In this document: positions 47,088-54,866 of the stretch, in pieces | Numbering within the stretch: the first letter of the stretch is position 1 | Layout of the letters: each line of letters starts with the position of its first letter | Origin: Ignavibacteria bacterium UBA2333 | GTDB taxonomy: Bacteria; Bacteroidota; Ignavibacteria; Kapaibacteriales; Kapaibacteriaceae | NCBI GenBank assembly: GCA_002344895.1 | Contig: DDUR01000024.1 | Span: forward strand, 134,902 to 198,901 | Direction of reading: 5' to 3' | Length of the DNA: 64,000 nucleotides | Program-made: the position numbers and the translations under genes | Notes under the pieces: generated by a model | What the model saw: the letters and a program-made list of their open reading frames with translations, nothing else | Told to the model about the DNA's origin: nothing | Databases searched by the model: none

Positions 47088-47239
47088 CGTAGGTGTCCGC
47101 GCTAATCGGTCAGGTGCAGTGGTAAATGGTCGGGTCAACAATCAGGGGAGAGATATCGGCATTACGTACTTTACATAATGCCGATTATATCCGCTATGAA
47201 AGGGGCTGAAAAGGGGCAGAAATGCCGCTAACCAGTAGC
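47088..47239 (-). other. Structured intergenic region between sucC and the DUF6580 gene
   Basis: The 152-base gap contains a 10-bp hairpin (47155-47164 with 47176-47185, 11-base loop), a GGGGC pair at 47202-47217, and a second hairpin at 47230-47253 (10-bp stem, TTAC loop) that straddles the sucC stop codon. None has a clear U tract, so termination is uncertain. Confidence 0.55.
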
Positions 47240-48496
47240 TTACGCTACTGGTTGCTTCGATCTGCTCAGTGCTACCGTTACCTTGTCGGCTGCGTCCTGG
47301 AGTGTTGCAGCAACGAGGAAGTCGAGTCCAGACTTGCGAAGGATTTCCCGTGCTTCTTCGGCATTGGTACCATCCAGACGGACGATAACGGGCACGTCTA
47401 CCTTCACCTGCTCGAGGGCTGCAAGGATTCCATTGGCTACACGGTCACAACGGACAATACCGCCAAAGATGTTGATGAGGACGGCTTCAACGTGTGGGTC
47501 CGACATCATGATGCGGAAGGCGTTAGCGATACGCTCAACATTCGCTCCACCACCCACGTCGAGGAAGTTGGCAGGCTTACCACCAGCCAGCTGAATGATG
47601 TCCATGGTGCCCATGGCAAGGCCTGCACCGTTCACCATACAACCCACATTACCATCGAGCTTGATGTAGTTGAGGTTGTACTTACCAGCTTCAACTTCAA
47701 GTGGGTCTTCCTCCGATGTGTCACGGAGTTCAGCAATGTCAGGATGACGGTCGAGGGCGTTATCGTCGATGTTAATCTTGGCGTCCAGGGCGATAAAGTC
47801 TCCACCCTTGGTCACAACAAGAGGGTTTACTTCCAACATGCTACAGTCAAGGGCTTCATACGCTGTGTACAGCTTCTGGATAAACGCTACAAAGCTCTTA
47901 AAAGCAGCACCGCTGAGTCCAAGTCCAAAGGCCAGCCTACGTGCCTGGAAACCACGGAAACCTGTGAGTGGATCAATCCACTCCTTGATGATCTTTTCCG
48001 GTGAATGTTCGGCAACCTCTTCGATATCAACACCACCTTCGGTGGAGACCATGACGATGTTCTGGGAGGTTTGACGGTCGAGCAGGATTGAGCAATAGTA
48101 CTCGTGACCGATGTCACAACCTTCTTCGATAAAGACGCGACGAACGATCTTGCCTTCTGGACCGGTCTGAATCGTTACAAGCTTGTTGTTGAGTAATCCA
48201 TCAGCAACTTGATAAGCACGGTCTGCAAGGTTGCCTTCCGTAATCACCGTCACACCGCGGAGCTGCTTACCAAAGAGCTCAATCGGAGCACCCGTTGTGG
48301 GATTCTCAACTGTCCCCTTTCCGCGACCACCGGCATGGATCTGCGCTTTGACAACAAGGACGTTAACGCCCTTCTGTACAAAGTCATTATAGGCAACGGC
48401 GCCGGCATCGGCAGCGCTGAAAACAGCCTTGCCGCGAAGTACTGGCACGCCGTGGCGTCGCAGAAGTTCCTTAGCCTGGTATTCGTGAATGTTCAT
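47240..48496 (-). CDS. sucC: Succinyl-CoA synthetase beta subunit
   Basis: A 418-residue ATP-grasp enzyme subunit that, with SucD, makes ATP or GTP from succinyl-CoA. Signatures are MNIHEYQAKELL, KAQIHAGGRGKG, LEVNPLV, GNVGCMVNGAGLAMGTMD and NIFGGIVRCD. It is slightly longer than the usual 390 residues because of an insertion (KEWIDPLTGFRGF region). sucD is not in the window. It is divergent from the phnD-like gene, with a 65-base gap, and ends in a hairpin over its own stop codon. Confidence 0.97.
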   Translation of the reverse strand: MNIHEYQAKELLRRHGVPVLRGKAVFSAADAGAVAYNDFVQKGVNVLVVKAQIHAGGRGKGTVENPTTGAPIELFGKQLRGVTVITEGNLADRAYQVADGLLNNKLVTIQTGPEGKIVRRVFIEEGCDIGHEYYCSILLDRQTSQNIVMVSTEGGVDIEEVAEHSPEKIIKEWIDPLTGFRGFQARRLAFGLGLSGAAFKSFVAFIQKLYTAYEALDCSMLEVNPLVVTKGGDFIALDAKINIDDNALDRHPDIAELRDTSEEDPLEVEAGKYNLNYIKLDGNVGCMVNGAGLAMGTMDIIQLAGGKPANFLDVGGGANVERIANAFRIMMSDPHVEAVLINIFGGIVRCDRVANGILAALEQVKVDVPVIVRLDGTNAEEAREILRKSGLDFLVAATLQDAADKVTVALSRSKQPVA

Positions 48497-48524
48497 GATG
48501 TCCTCAGTGATGAACGGCGATTCG

Positions 48525-48532
48525 TAGGTTTG
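48525..48532 (+). promoter_or_regulatory. Possible -7 box for the PhnD-like gene
   Basis: TAGGTTTG (TAnnTTTG consensus) in the sucC-phnD divergent gap, 30 bases before the ATG. No -33 TTTG is apparent. Identical CGTAGGTTTG words precede the 2-oxoglutarate dehydrogenase fusion (21871) and prmA (53227). Confidence 0.3.
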
Positions 48533-48561
48533 TCTACTTCAGAGAAGCCACGAAAATACGA

Positions 48562-49470
48562 ATGTCCCGCCTCTACCTCACCATCCTCCTGCTCGCCCTT
48601 GGCTGGCTCACGATTCGACCACTGTTTCATGATCGATCATTGGGCTCGGCCGAGAACCCGATTCGTGTGATGCTGACGCCGTCAGTTGACGCGCGTGAGA
48701 TCATCCAGAGTGGTGACGTTCTTGCACGGTATCTGACCGAATCAACGGGATATCATGTTCGCGTGACAGTTCCCAATGATTACATCGCCGTTGTCGAGTC
48801 GTTCGGTACGGCACGCGCCGATGTGGCCATTATGAATACGTTTTCCTATCTACTCGCACACTCAAAGTATCGTGCTCAGGCCCGACTCAAGGTGGTGCGA
48901 CGGGATGGTGAACAGAGTTACCGTGGTGAATTCATCGTGCGTGCCGACGCTGGTATCCACCGTATTGAAGATCTACAAGGGAAGTCTATTGCCTATGTAG
49001 ATCCATCTTCAACAAGCGGCTATATCTATCCGAAGGAGCTGCTGCGTAAGGCAGGTGTAGAGCCGGCTGAAGAAGTGTTTGCGAAGGGACACAATCAGGT
49101 TGTGTTAAAGGTCTATCAAAAGGATGTTGATGCTGGTGCTGTGTTTTATTCACCACCAGATAAGATCACCGGTGAGATTCTTGATGCACGTGCCAAGGTC
49201 TCAAAGGAATATCCCGATATCTTCTCCACAGTGAAGATTCTGTCGTTAACGGAAGAGATTCCCAACGATCCTGTTGTGGTTCGTGCCGACCTACCGGAGG
49301 ACATGAAACAGAAAATCATCGCTGCCCTACTCGCCTTTCAGACAACTCCACAAGGTAAGGAGTCTCTCATGAAGATTGCCTCCGTTGAAGGCTTTGTACC
49401 GGCACGCGATATGGACTACGATGAAGTCCGCGTGTTAGTCAAAAAGTATGGCGTCAAACTCGAGAAGTAG
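48562..49470 (+). CDS. PhnD-like phosphate/phosphonate-type substrate-binding protein
   Basis: A 302-residue periplasmic binding protein of the PhnD class. An N-terminal hydrophobic segment (LTILLLALGWLTI) without a lipobox could be an uncleaved anchor. ENPIRVMLTPSVDAREI, FGTARADVAIMNTFSYL, LQGKSIAYVDPSSTSGYIYPKELL and VYQKDVDAGAVFY are the family landmarks. In transport systems this binds a phosphonate or phosphite for PhnCE, but no ATPase or permease is in the window. It may serve another uptake or sensing role. Confidence 0.88.
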   Translation: MSRLYLTILLLALGWLTIRPLFHDRSLGSAENPIRVMLTPSVDAREIIQSGDVLARYLTESTGYHVRVTVPNDYIAVVESFGTARADVAIMNTFSYLLAHSKYRAQARLKVVRRDGEQSYRGEFIVRADAGIHRIEDLQGKSIAYVDPSSTSGYIYPKELLRKAGVEPAEEVFAKGHNQVVLKVYQKDVDAGAVFYSPPDKITGEILDARAKVSKEYPDIFSTVKILSLTEEIPNDPVVVRADLPEDMKQKIIAALLAFQTTPQGKESLMKIASVEGFVPARDMDYDEVRVLVKKYGVKLEK

Positions 49471-49502
49471 TCACGAGATGTAATTACGAGAAGTAATTCG
49501 CG

Positions 49503-49913
49503 TTACGACGCACCGAGTTTCCGGATAAAGGTTGTGATACCCTTTACTGTACCGGCAAACAGACCCGTAATGTCATCGATTGGCCCAGCAACCTTTGCCA
49601 CTACGCGCTGTTCGATGGCGCGGACGTCTTCTGCAATGTCCTTAAACACATCAGCACCCTTGCCAACCTTGTCGAGCTGAACATCAATTCGCTCCAACGT
49701 TTCCGTCGTTCGGACAAGCGTTGTCCGTGCTTCTGTTAACACGGGATCGAGCGCTTTCCGTAACTCGCTGATGTCTCGACCAGCCGATTCCGTTACCGTT
49801 ACAACACGGGCCAGCTGTCGTTTTGCATCAAGCAAGAAGACAACACCAACAATGCAGAGTACGGCAACGGCAATGAGTGTAACGCTGCCGAGAACGAGAA
49901 AGATGGGATCCAT
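49503..49913 (-). CDS. DUF948-type membrane protein
   Basis: A 136-residue protein with one N-terminal membrane helix (LVLGSVTLIAVAVLCIVGVVFLL) and a long heptad-like cytoplasmic helix (ISELRKALDPVLTEARTTLV). DUF948 proteins of Firmicutes and Bacteroidota look like this. It is three bases downstream of the YtxH gene, a common pair. Confidence 0.8.
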   Translation of the reverse strand: MDPIFLVLGSVTLIAVAVLCIVGVVFLLDAKRQLARVVTVTESAGRDISELRKALDPVLTEARTTLVRTTETLERIDVQLDKVGKGADVFKDIAEDVRAIEQRVVAKVAGPIDDITGLFAGTVKGITTFIRKLGAS

Positions 49914-49916
49914 GAC

Positions 49917-50318
49917 TTACAGTTCGGATTTAAATGCTTCGGCTCCTGCCTTGGCTGCATCGGCAACCTTGTGGGCTCCGGCCTGAACAGACTCTTTCAT
50001 TTGTTGCGCGCGGCCCTTGGCGTCACGCAGAACTTGTTCGGCATTTGACAGGAGTGACTCTGCCTGAGCACGAGCACTGGTCACGATACGCTCAGCACGG
50101 ATACGGCCTTCGTTGACCATGTCGTCTGCACGTTCTTCTTCCTTTGTGAAGTACTTCTGTGCCTTGTCGTACAACTCTTCACCACGGTCTGCAATATCAC
50201 GACGTAATTCGCGACCACTTTTTGGTGCAAAGAGTAAGGCAACAACGGCTCCGACGGCTCCGCCGACTACTGCTCCGAGGATAAATCCCTTGGCATAGGT
50301 GTTTTCGCGTGATTCCAT
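49917..50318 (-). CDS. YtxH-domain stress-type membrane protein
   Basis: A 133-residue protein. The YtxH segment with glycine-rich helix FILGAVVGGAVGAVVALLFAPKSGRELR is followed by a long alpha-helical tail (ARAQAESLLSNAEQVLRDAKG). The start at 50318 has AAGGAG six bases upstream, one of the few strong Shine-Dalgarno sites here. Cotranscribed with the DUF948 gene; related pairs are stress-induced in Bacillus. Confidence 0.87.
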   Translation of the reverse strand: MESRENTYAKGFILGAVVGGAVGAVVALLFAPKSGRELRRDIADRGEELYDKAQKYFTKEEERADDMVNEGRIRAERIVTSARAQAESLLSNAEQVLRDAKGRAQQMKESVQAGAHKVADAAKAGAEAFKSEL

Positions 50319-50359
50319 GTCGGACTCCTTCATGTGAGTGGTTATGTCCAGTTCTAATG

Positions 50360-50884
50360 TTACGACCAGTTCTCTGTGAGCGTCACCGGGTGACCGTTTG
50401 CGGTGAGAATCATCTCGGCAAACTCCCGAACTGCTCCATGCCCGCCCCTTGACGTACAACAGACGTGTGCCGTGTTTCGGATAACGGCAGCTGCATCTGA
50501 TGGACAGGCCGTTAAACCACAGAGGCGCATAACGTGTTCGTCGTTCACGTCGTCACCAATATACGCAATGGATTCAAGGGCTAACGAATGTTTGCGTGCA
50601 AGTTCCTTTAAGGACGTGGTTTTATCGTGTGAGCCCCAAATGACGTCGTCAATGCGAAGTTTTTCTGCACGTTTTTGTGCTATTTGACTCTGCTCACTTG
50701 TGATGATGGCCAATCGGTATCCAGCACGCCGAAGTAGCGTGAGGCCCATACCATCTCGGGTGTCAAACCGTTTCATGGCTTCCCCTTCTGCAGAGTAGTA
50801 CATAGCGCCATCGGTTAACGTGCCATCGACGTCCATGACGACCATGTGGATTTTTCGTGCGCGTTCACGTTGTTCTTCCGTCAT
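50360..50884 (-). CDS. kdsC: 3-deoxy-D-manno-octulosonate 8-phosphate phosphatase
   Basis: A 174-residue HAD phosphatase. The DxD nucleophile motif is in VMDVDGTLTDG, and the Mg-binding GDDVNDEHVM is near the end, with the C-terminal SRGGHGAVREFAEMIL typical of KdsC. It makes Kdo for LPS inner core, agreeing with the lptD gene in the window. No cap domain, so tetrameric as in the family. Kdo8P is the presumed substrate. Confidence 0.93.
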   Translation of the reverse strand: MTEEQRERARKIHMVVMDVDGTLTDGAMYYSAEGEAMKRFDTRDGMGLTLLRRAGYRLAIITSEQSQIAQKRAEKLRIDDVIWGSHDKTTSLKELARKHSLALESIAYIGDDVNDEHVMRLCGLTACPSDAAAVIRNTAHVCCTSRGGHGAVREFAEMILTANGHPVTLTENWS

Positions 50885-50963
50885 CGCTTCCTCATAGATT
50901 CGCGTCCCGCGAGTTGATCACCTCAGCTCATTCGTTACGAAACTACTTCCAATTTCTCTCGCC

Positions 50964-53225
50964 ATGATCGATATCCCTTCATTACTTGCCTCGGAGTTCC
51001 GCCTTCAACCGTGGCAGGTTAGCAACACTCTTGCGCTGTTTTCCGAAGGAGCAACAATTCCGTTTGTTGCTCGCTACCGGAAGGAAAAGACTGGTGAGCT
51101 CGACGAGATTGTGTTGCGAACGTTAAAGGATCGGTTTGACTACCTCACTGAACTGGAAGAACGTCGGAGTACAATTCTCGCCTCGATTGAAGAACAAGGG
51201 AAACTCACTCCTGAGCTCAAGGCCAAAATCTTGGCGACGTCTTCGAAGACGGAACTTGAGGATCTTTACCTCCCCTACCGACCCAAACGTCGAACACGAG
51301 CTACGATCGCAAAGGAACGTGGACTTGAACCTCTTGCCGATCAGATTCGACAAGCAAATGTTATTGACGGTCCAGCTGTTGATCTGTCGGCCCTTGCTGC
51401 CGCGTTTGTAGATCCTTCGCGTGACGTTAACGACGTATCAACGGCTCTCGCCGGCGCTTCAGATATTCTCGCAGAAGAACTCGCCGAACGTGCCGAGATT
51501 CGGCAAACACTTCGCGCAGTCATCGTACGCGATGGTGTCTTTGTTTCCAGGAAACGCTCAGATGTTCCCGAAGGCCCGACCAAGTTTGATGCCTATGATG
51601 GTTTTCGTGCTCCTGTCGCATCAATTGCAGCTCATCAAATGCTCGCTATGCGCCGTGGTGAGGCCGACAACATCCTTGTTGTTTCCATTGAGATTGATGA
51701 GGACGCTGTTCTCGACTATCTGCGCACCAAGGTTATCCTTTCGCCCCATGTGCCCCTTATCGAATTTCTGTCGGCTTGTACAAAGGACACGTGGCAGCGT
51801 TTGTTAAAGATTTCGCTCATCACCGATGTGCGGATGGATCGCAAAAAACTTGCCGACGAAACGTCGATCGCAACGTTTGGTGCGAACCTGCGAGAACTTC
51901 TGCTTGCTCCACCAGCAGGTATGAAGCCCGTCATTGGTATTGATCCGGGGTTTCGGACTGGATGTAAGATTGCCGTTGTTGACGGGACGGGACGGTTTGT
52001 GGAATATGCTACCGTCTTCCCTACTGCCGGCAGTGATCGTCAAAAACATGAGGCCGCCGTTACACTATCACAGTTGATTTCCAAGTATTCCATTGAACTT
52101 ATTGCTGTGGGAAATGGTACGGCTGGACGTGAAACACAGGCCTTTGTTGAGGAGACACTTTCTGCGCTTCCAGAAGGGACATCAAAACCGGTCCACGTTA
52201 TGGTCAGTGAGGCCGGCGCGAGTGTCTACAGTGCCTCCGAAGTTGCGTCGGCTGAGTTTCCAGATCTTGACCTCACAATTCGAGGAGCGATCAGTATTGC
52301 CCGTCGTCTTCAGGATCCGCTGGCAGAACTCGTAAAGATTGATCCGAAGTCGATTGGAGTTGGACAGTATCAACACGATGTTGATCAAAAGGCCCTGAAA
52401 AATAAACTCGATGAGACCGTGGAATCGTGTGTGAACTATGTCGGTGTTGACCTCAACCTGGCCTCACGTGAGTTGTTATCGTTTGTCTCTGGTCTTACGC
52501 CATCACTGGCCAAGAGTATTGTTGACTATCGTAACGCCAACGGTCCATTTACGTCTCGACAAGATTTGTTAAAGGTTCCCAAGTTTGGTCCCAAGACCTT
52601 TGAGCAAGCCGCAGGATTCCTTCGTATTCGAGGTGGATCGAATCCCCTTGATGCCTCGGCCGTTCACCCGGAACGGTATCAACTCGTAGAGCGAATCGCC
52701 AAGGATCTCGACGTTCCACTGGAACGGATTACGTCGGTTCCAGAGCGAATTCGCTCCCTTGATGTAAAACGGTATGTTGGTGACGGTATCGGCGAGCCAA
52801 CGTTACGTGACGTTGTGGCAGAACTGGAAAAGCCCGGACGTGATCCTCGGGCTCAGTTTACGTATGCACAATTTGCCGAAGGTGTGAAGGAGATAACCGA
52901 TCTCACCGTTGGTATGGAGCTGGAAGGTGTGGTAACGAATGTTGCCAACTTTGGTGCGTTTGTCGACATTGGAGTCCATCAGGATGGTCTCGTCCACATT
53001 TCCCAATTGTCTAACCGATTTGTGAAGGATCCTAAGGACGTTGTGAAGGTTGGTCAGGTTGTGCGTGTACGGGTTGTTGAAGTAGACGTTCGACTTAAGC
53101 GTATTGCTCTTACCATGAAGCTCGAGGCCGAAGGACGTGACCGTGGAAAAAGTGGCGGAAAACAAGGTCGTGACCAGCGTCCAACGTTTAGTGTTGATGA
53201 TCTTAAAGCTCGTTTCTCCCGTTGA
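50964..53225 (+). CDS. tex: Tex-family S1 RNA-binding transcription accessory protein
   Basis: A 753-residue protein. Tex N-terminal helices, the RNase H-like YqgF domain (GIDPGFRTGCKIAVVDGTG, about residue 325), tandem helix-hairpin-helix motifs (SLAKSIVDYRNANGPF, LLKVPKFGPKTFEQ) and an S1 domain near the end (GMELEGVVTNVANFGAFVDIGVHQDGLVH) are in the standard order. It acts with RNA polymerase and RNA. prmA follows after 15 bases. A GGGGC pair is at 51743-51758. Confidence 0.96.
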   Translation: MIDIPSLLASEFRLQPWQVSNTLALFSEGATIPFVARYRKEKTGELDEIVLRTLKDRFDYLTELEERRSTILASIEEQGKLTPELKAKILATSSKTELEDLYLPYRPKRRTRATIAKERGLEPLADQIRQANVIDGPAVDLSALAAAFVDPSRDVNDVSTALAGASDILAEELAERAEIRQTLRAVIVRDGVFVSRKRSDVPEGPTKFDAYDGFRAPVASIAAHQMLAMRRGEADNILVVSIEIDEDAVLDYLRTKVILSPHVPLIEFLSACTKDTWQRLLKISLITDVRMDRKKLADETSIATFGANLRELLLAPPAGMKPVIGIDPGFRTGCKIAVVDGTGRFVEYATVFPTAGSDRQKHEAAVTLSQLISKYSIELIAVGNGTAGRETQAFVEETLSALPEGTSKPVHVMVSEAGASVYSASEVASAEFPDLDLTIRGAISIARRLQDPLAELVKIDPKSIGVGQYQHDVDQKALKNKLDETVESCVNYVGVDLNLASRELLSFVSGLTPSLAKSIVDYRNANGPFTSRQDLLKVPKFGPKTFEQAAGFLRIRGGSNPLDASAVHPERYQLVERIAKDLDVPLERITSVPERIRSLDVKRYVGDGIGEPTLRDVVAELEKPGRDPRAQFTYAQFAEGVKEITDLTVGMELEGVVTNVANFGAFVDIGVHQDGLVHISQLSNRFVKDPKDVVKVGQVVRVRVVEVDVRLKRIALTMKLEAEGRDRGKSGGKQGRDQRPTFSVDDLKARFSR

Positions 53226-53240
53226 CCGTAGGTTTGCCCC

Positions 53241-54086
53241 ATGACACGATACGTCCTTCTCAGCATTGCCATCCCCGAAGAACAGTTTGAAGTTGCCACA
53301 GCCGTCTTCTCCCTTTGGCCCGTTATCGGCGTCGAAGAAGCCGTGGATGAACTCACGATATGTTTGGACCAAAAGGATTGGCACGACGGTGATGAGGCAG
53401 CCATCGTTGCCGATCTCGAAGCCGCAGGCGTTCGTGCACACATCACAAAACTCGGCACCGAAGAAGATCAGAACTGGAATGCAGAGTGGGAGAAGTCTGT
53501 TGACCCCGTAATCGTTAATGAGCGAATTGCCATTGTGCCTGAGTGGCGAGCTGATGAAGTCGACGCTCCACTTAAACTGATCATCACGCCGAAGATGTCA
53601 TTTGGTACGGGACATCACGCTACGACGCGTATGATGTGTCGGCTCATGGAGAAATACGTTCAGAAGGATGATCGCTGGATAGACGTTGGCACAGGAACGG
53701 GTGTACTCGCCATTCTGGCTATCAAACTAGGTGCAGCATCAGCATGGGGTTTCGACAATAACGAATGGTCTATTCTGAATGCCCGTGAGAACGTTGTACG
53801 GAACAATGTAGAAGAAAAGGTTACCATTGACCAGCTGGAACTCCAGGAGACAACACTCACTCCGTGTGACGGATTGGCAGCCAATCTGTATCGCCATCTT
53901 GTCATTCCGTATGCACCGGCCTTTGTCCGTAGTGTTAAACCAGGCGGTGTGATTCTTGTCAGCGGTATTCTCAAGTACGATGCTGACGAAGTGGAAGCAC
54001 CCTTCCTTGCTCTCGGTTGCACGGTACTCGACGCTTTACAGGAAAGTGAGTGGTGTGCCATTGCCTTCCGCACACCTACGGCATAA
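53241..54086 (+). CDS. prmA: Ribosomal protein L11 methyltransferase
   Basis: A 281-residue SAM-dependent methyltransferase for L11. The fused WNAEWEKSVDPV N-terminal part and the SAM motif DVGTGTGVLAILAIKLGA are present, as is MSFGTGHHATTRMM. The family motif NI (after D-x-x-x-AN) appears as LAANLYRHLV, a small change. A TAGGTTTG box ends five bases before the ATG, compatible with a leaderless transcript, but this can be chance. Confidence 0.95.
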   Translation: MTRYVLLSIAIPEEQFEVATAVFSLWPVIGVEEAVDELTICLDQKDWHDGDEAAIVADLEAAGVRAHITKLGTEEDQNWNAEWEKSVDPVIVNERIAIVPEWRADEVDAPLKLIITPKMSFGTGHHATTRMMCRLMEKYVQKDDRWIDVGTGTGVLAILAIKLGAASAWGFDNNEWSILNARENVVRNNVEEKVTIDQLELQETTLTPCDGLAANLYRHLVIPYAPAFVRSVKPGGVILVSGILKYDADEVEAPFLALGCTVLDALQESEWCAIAFRTPTA

Positions 54087-54089
54087 GTG

Positions 54090-54308
54090 ATGTCGCAGCA
54101 ACGCAAGAACATTGCCATTCCCCTTCTGACAGTCTTCTTTATAACCGTCATGATTATCCTCTTTCTGAACGGAGGAATGTGTGAACGTTATGAACGAAAG
54201 ATGGAACGTCAGCGTCACATGAGGTCGTACATCGACAGTATGCGACGTGTAAAGGAATTACAAAAACTGGACCAACCCAAACAGGATTCAGCACCTGATC
54301 AGCGATGA
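54090..54308 (+). CDS. Small single-pass membrane protein
   Basis: A 72-residue protein with one membrane helix (IPLLTVFFITVMIILFL) followed by a charged, Lys/Arg-rich tail. Unknown. It follows the prmA stop by three bases (a GTG at 54087 could start it just one codon earlier), and lies 16 bases from the convergent gene. Homologues were not recognised. Confidence 0.6.
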   Translation: MSQQRKNIAIPLLTVFFITVMIILFLNGGMCERYERKMERQRHMRSYIDSMRRVKELQKLDQPKQDSAPDQR

Positions 54309-54324
54309 CCGCTGGCCGCAGGGA

Positions 54325-54729
54325 TCAGTTATACCAGAACTGGGGACTGAAGTAATAGACGTCGTGACCGTTTCGACCTTCCGTGACGAAGGCAACATCA
54401 CTGGTACTACGTTTTTCGAGGTAGTCTCGCGCATCGTCTTCCGAGATCTCGGCAAAACTTGCGAGTTCGCTCACAACAACGCGGCCACCGTTGGATTTAA
54501 TAAGATGCCGGATAATGGCATCTACACGCCGACGTTCGCGGCGATAGTCACGAAGACTAGCGATAAGCATCCACGATCCGCCACCCAGGTGGACAGATCC
54601 GAGCACAAAACACGTCAGAATATCCGTAAACGACGCGTCACCCATGTACCACCCCACTCCTCCAAAGAGGAAGTAGACCATACTGAAGATGGTCACCATG
54701 CTGCCGAGAAGGTACTTGATGCGGTACAT
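54325..54729 (-). CDS. Membrane protein with possible winged-helix tail
   Basis: A 134-residue protein with two membrane helices (LLGSMVTIFSMVYFLFG and ILTCFVLGSVHLGGGSWMLIASL) and a cytoplasmic C-terminal part: AIIRHLIKSNGGRVVVSELASFAEISEDDARDYLEK, which resembles a winged-helix module. Unknown role. It is divergent from mfd, with the inverted repeat 54755-54794 in its upstream region. Confidence 0.75.
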   Translation of the reverse strand: MYRIKYLLGSMVTIFSMVYFLFGGVGWYMGDASFTDILTCFVLGSVHLGGGSWMLIASLRDYRRERRRVDAIIRHLIKSNGGRVVVSELASFAEISEDDARDYLEKRSTSDVAFVTEGRNGHDVYYFSPQFWYN

Positions 54730-54754
54730 AGATGGGTGAAGAACTGAAAACGGG

Positions 54755-54794
54755 CTACAAAGTTACGCACTTTCGGAAGTGCGTAAGTTTGTAG
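54755..54794. promoter_or_regulatory. 18-bp-arm inverted repeat between divergent genes with back-to-back TAnnTTTG boxes
   Basis: Arms 54755-54772 and 54777-54794 are inverted copies with one mismatch, loop TCGG. The right arm holds TAAGTTTG reading toward mfd; the left arm reads as TAACTTTG on the minus strand toward the small membrane protein. Each is a match to the Bacteroidota -7 promoter box and each is followed by TAG. This suggests a divergent promoter, or an operator or hairpin placed on it. Clear -33 boxes are lacking. Confidence 0.55.
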
Positions 54795-54866
54795 TCTTAC
54801 GCCAGTCGTTAGCCACTCGCTGACGACCTTGATCGCCATTTTGTTCGCCACCTTGTCCCCTACAAC

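Noticed and set aside
47088..47239. Cobalamin riboswitch before the DUF6580 gene
   Set aside because: The region is too short for the riboswitch and lacks the B12-box core; only simple hairpins are present. None was seen before the mutase either.
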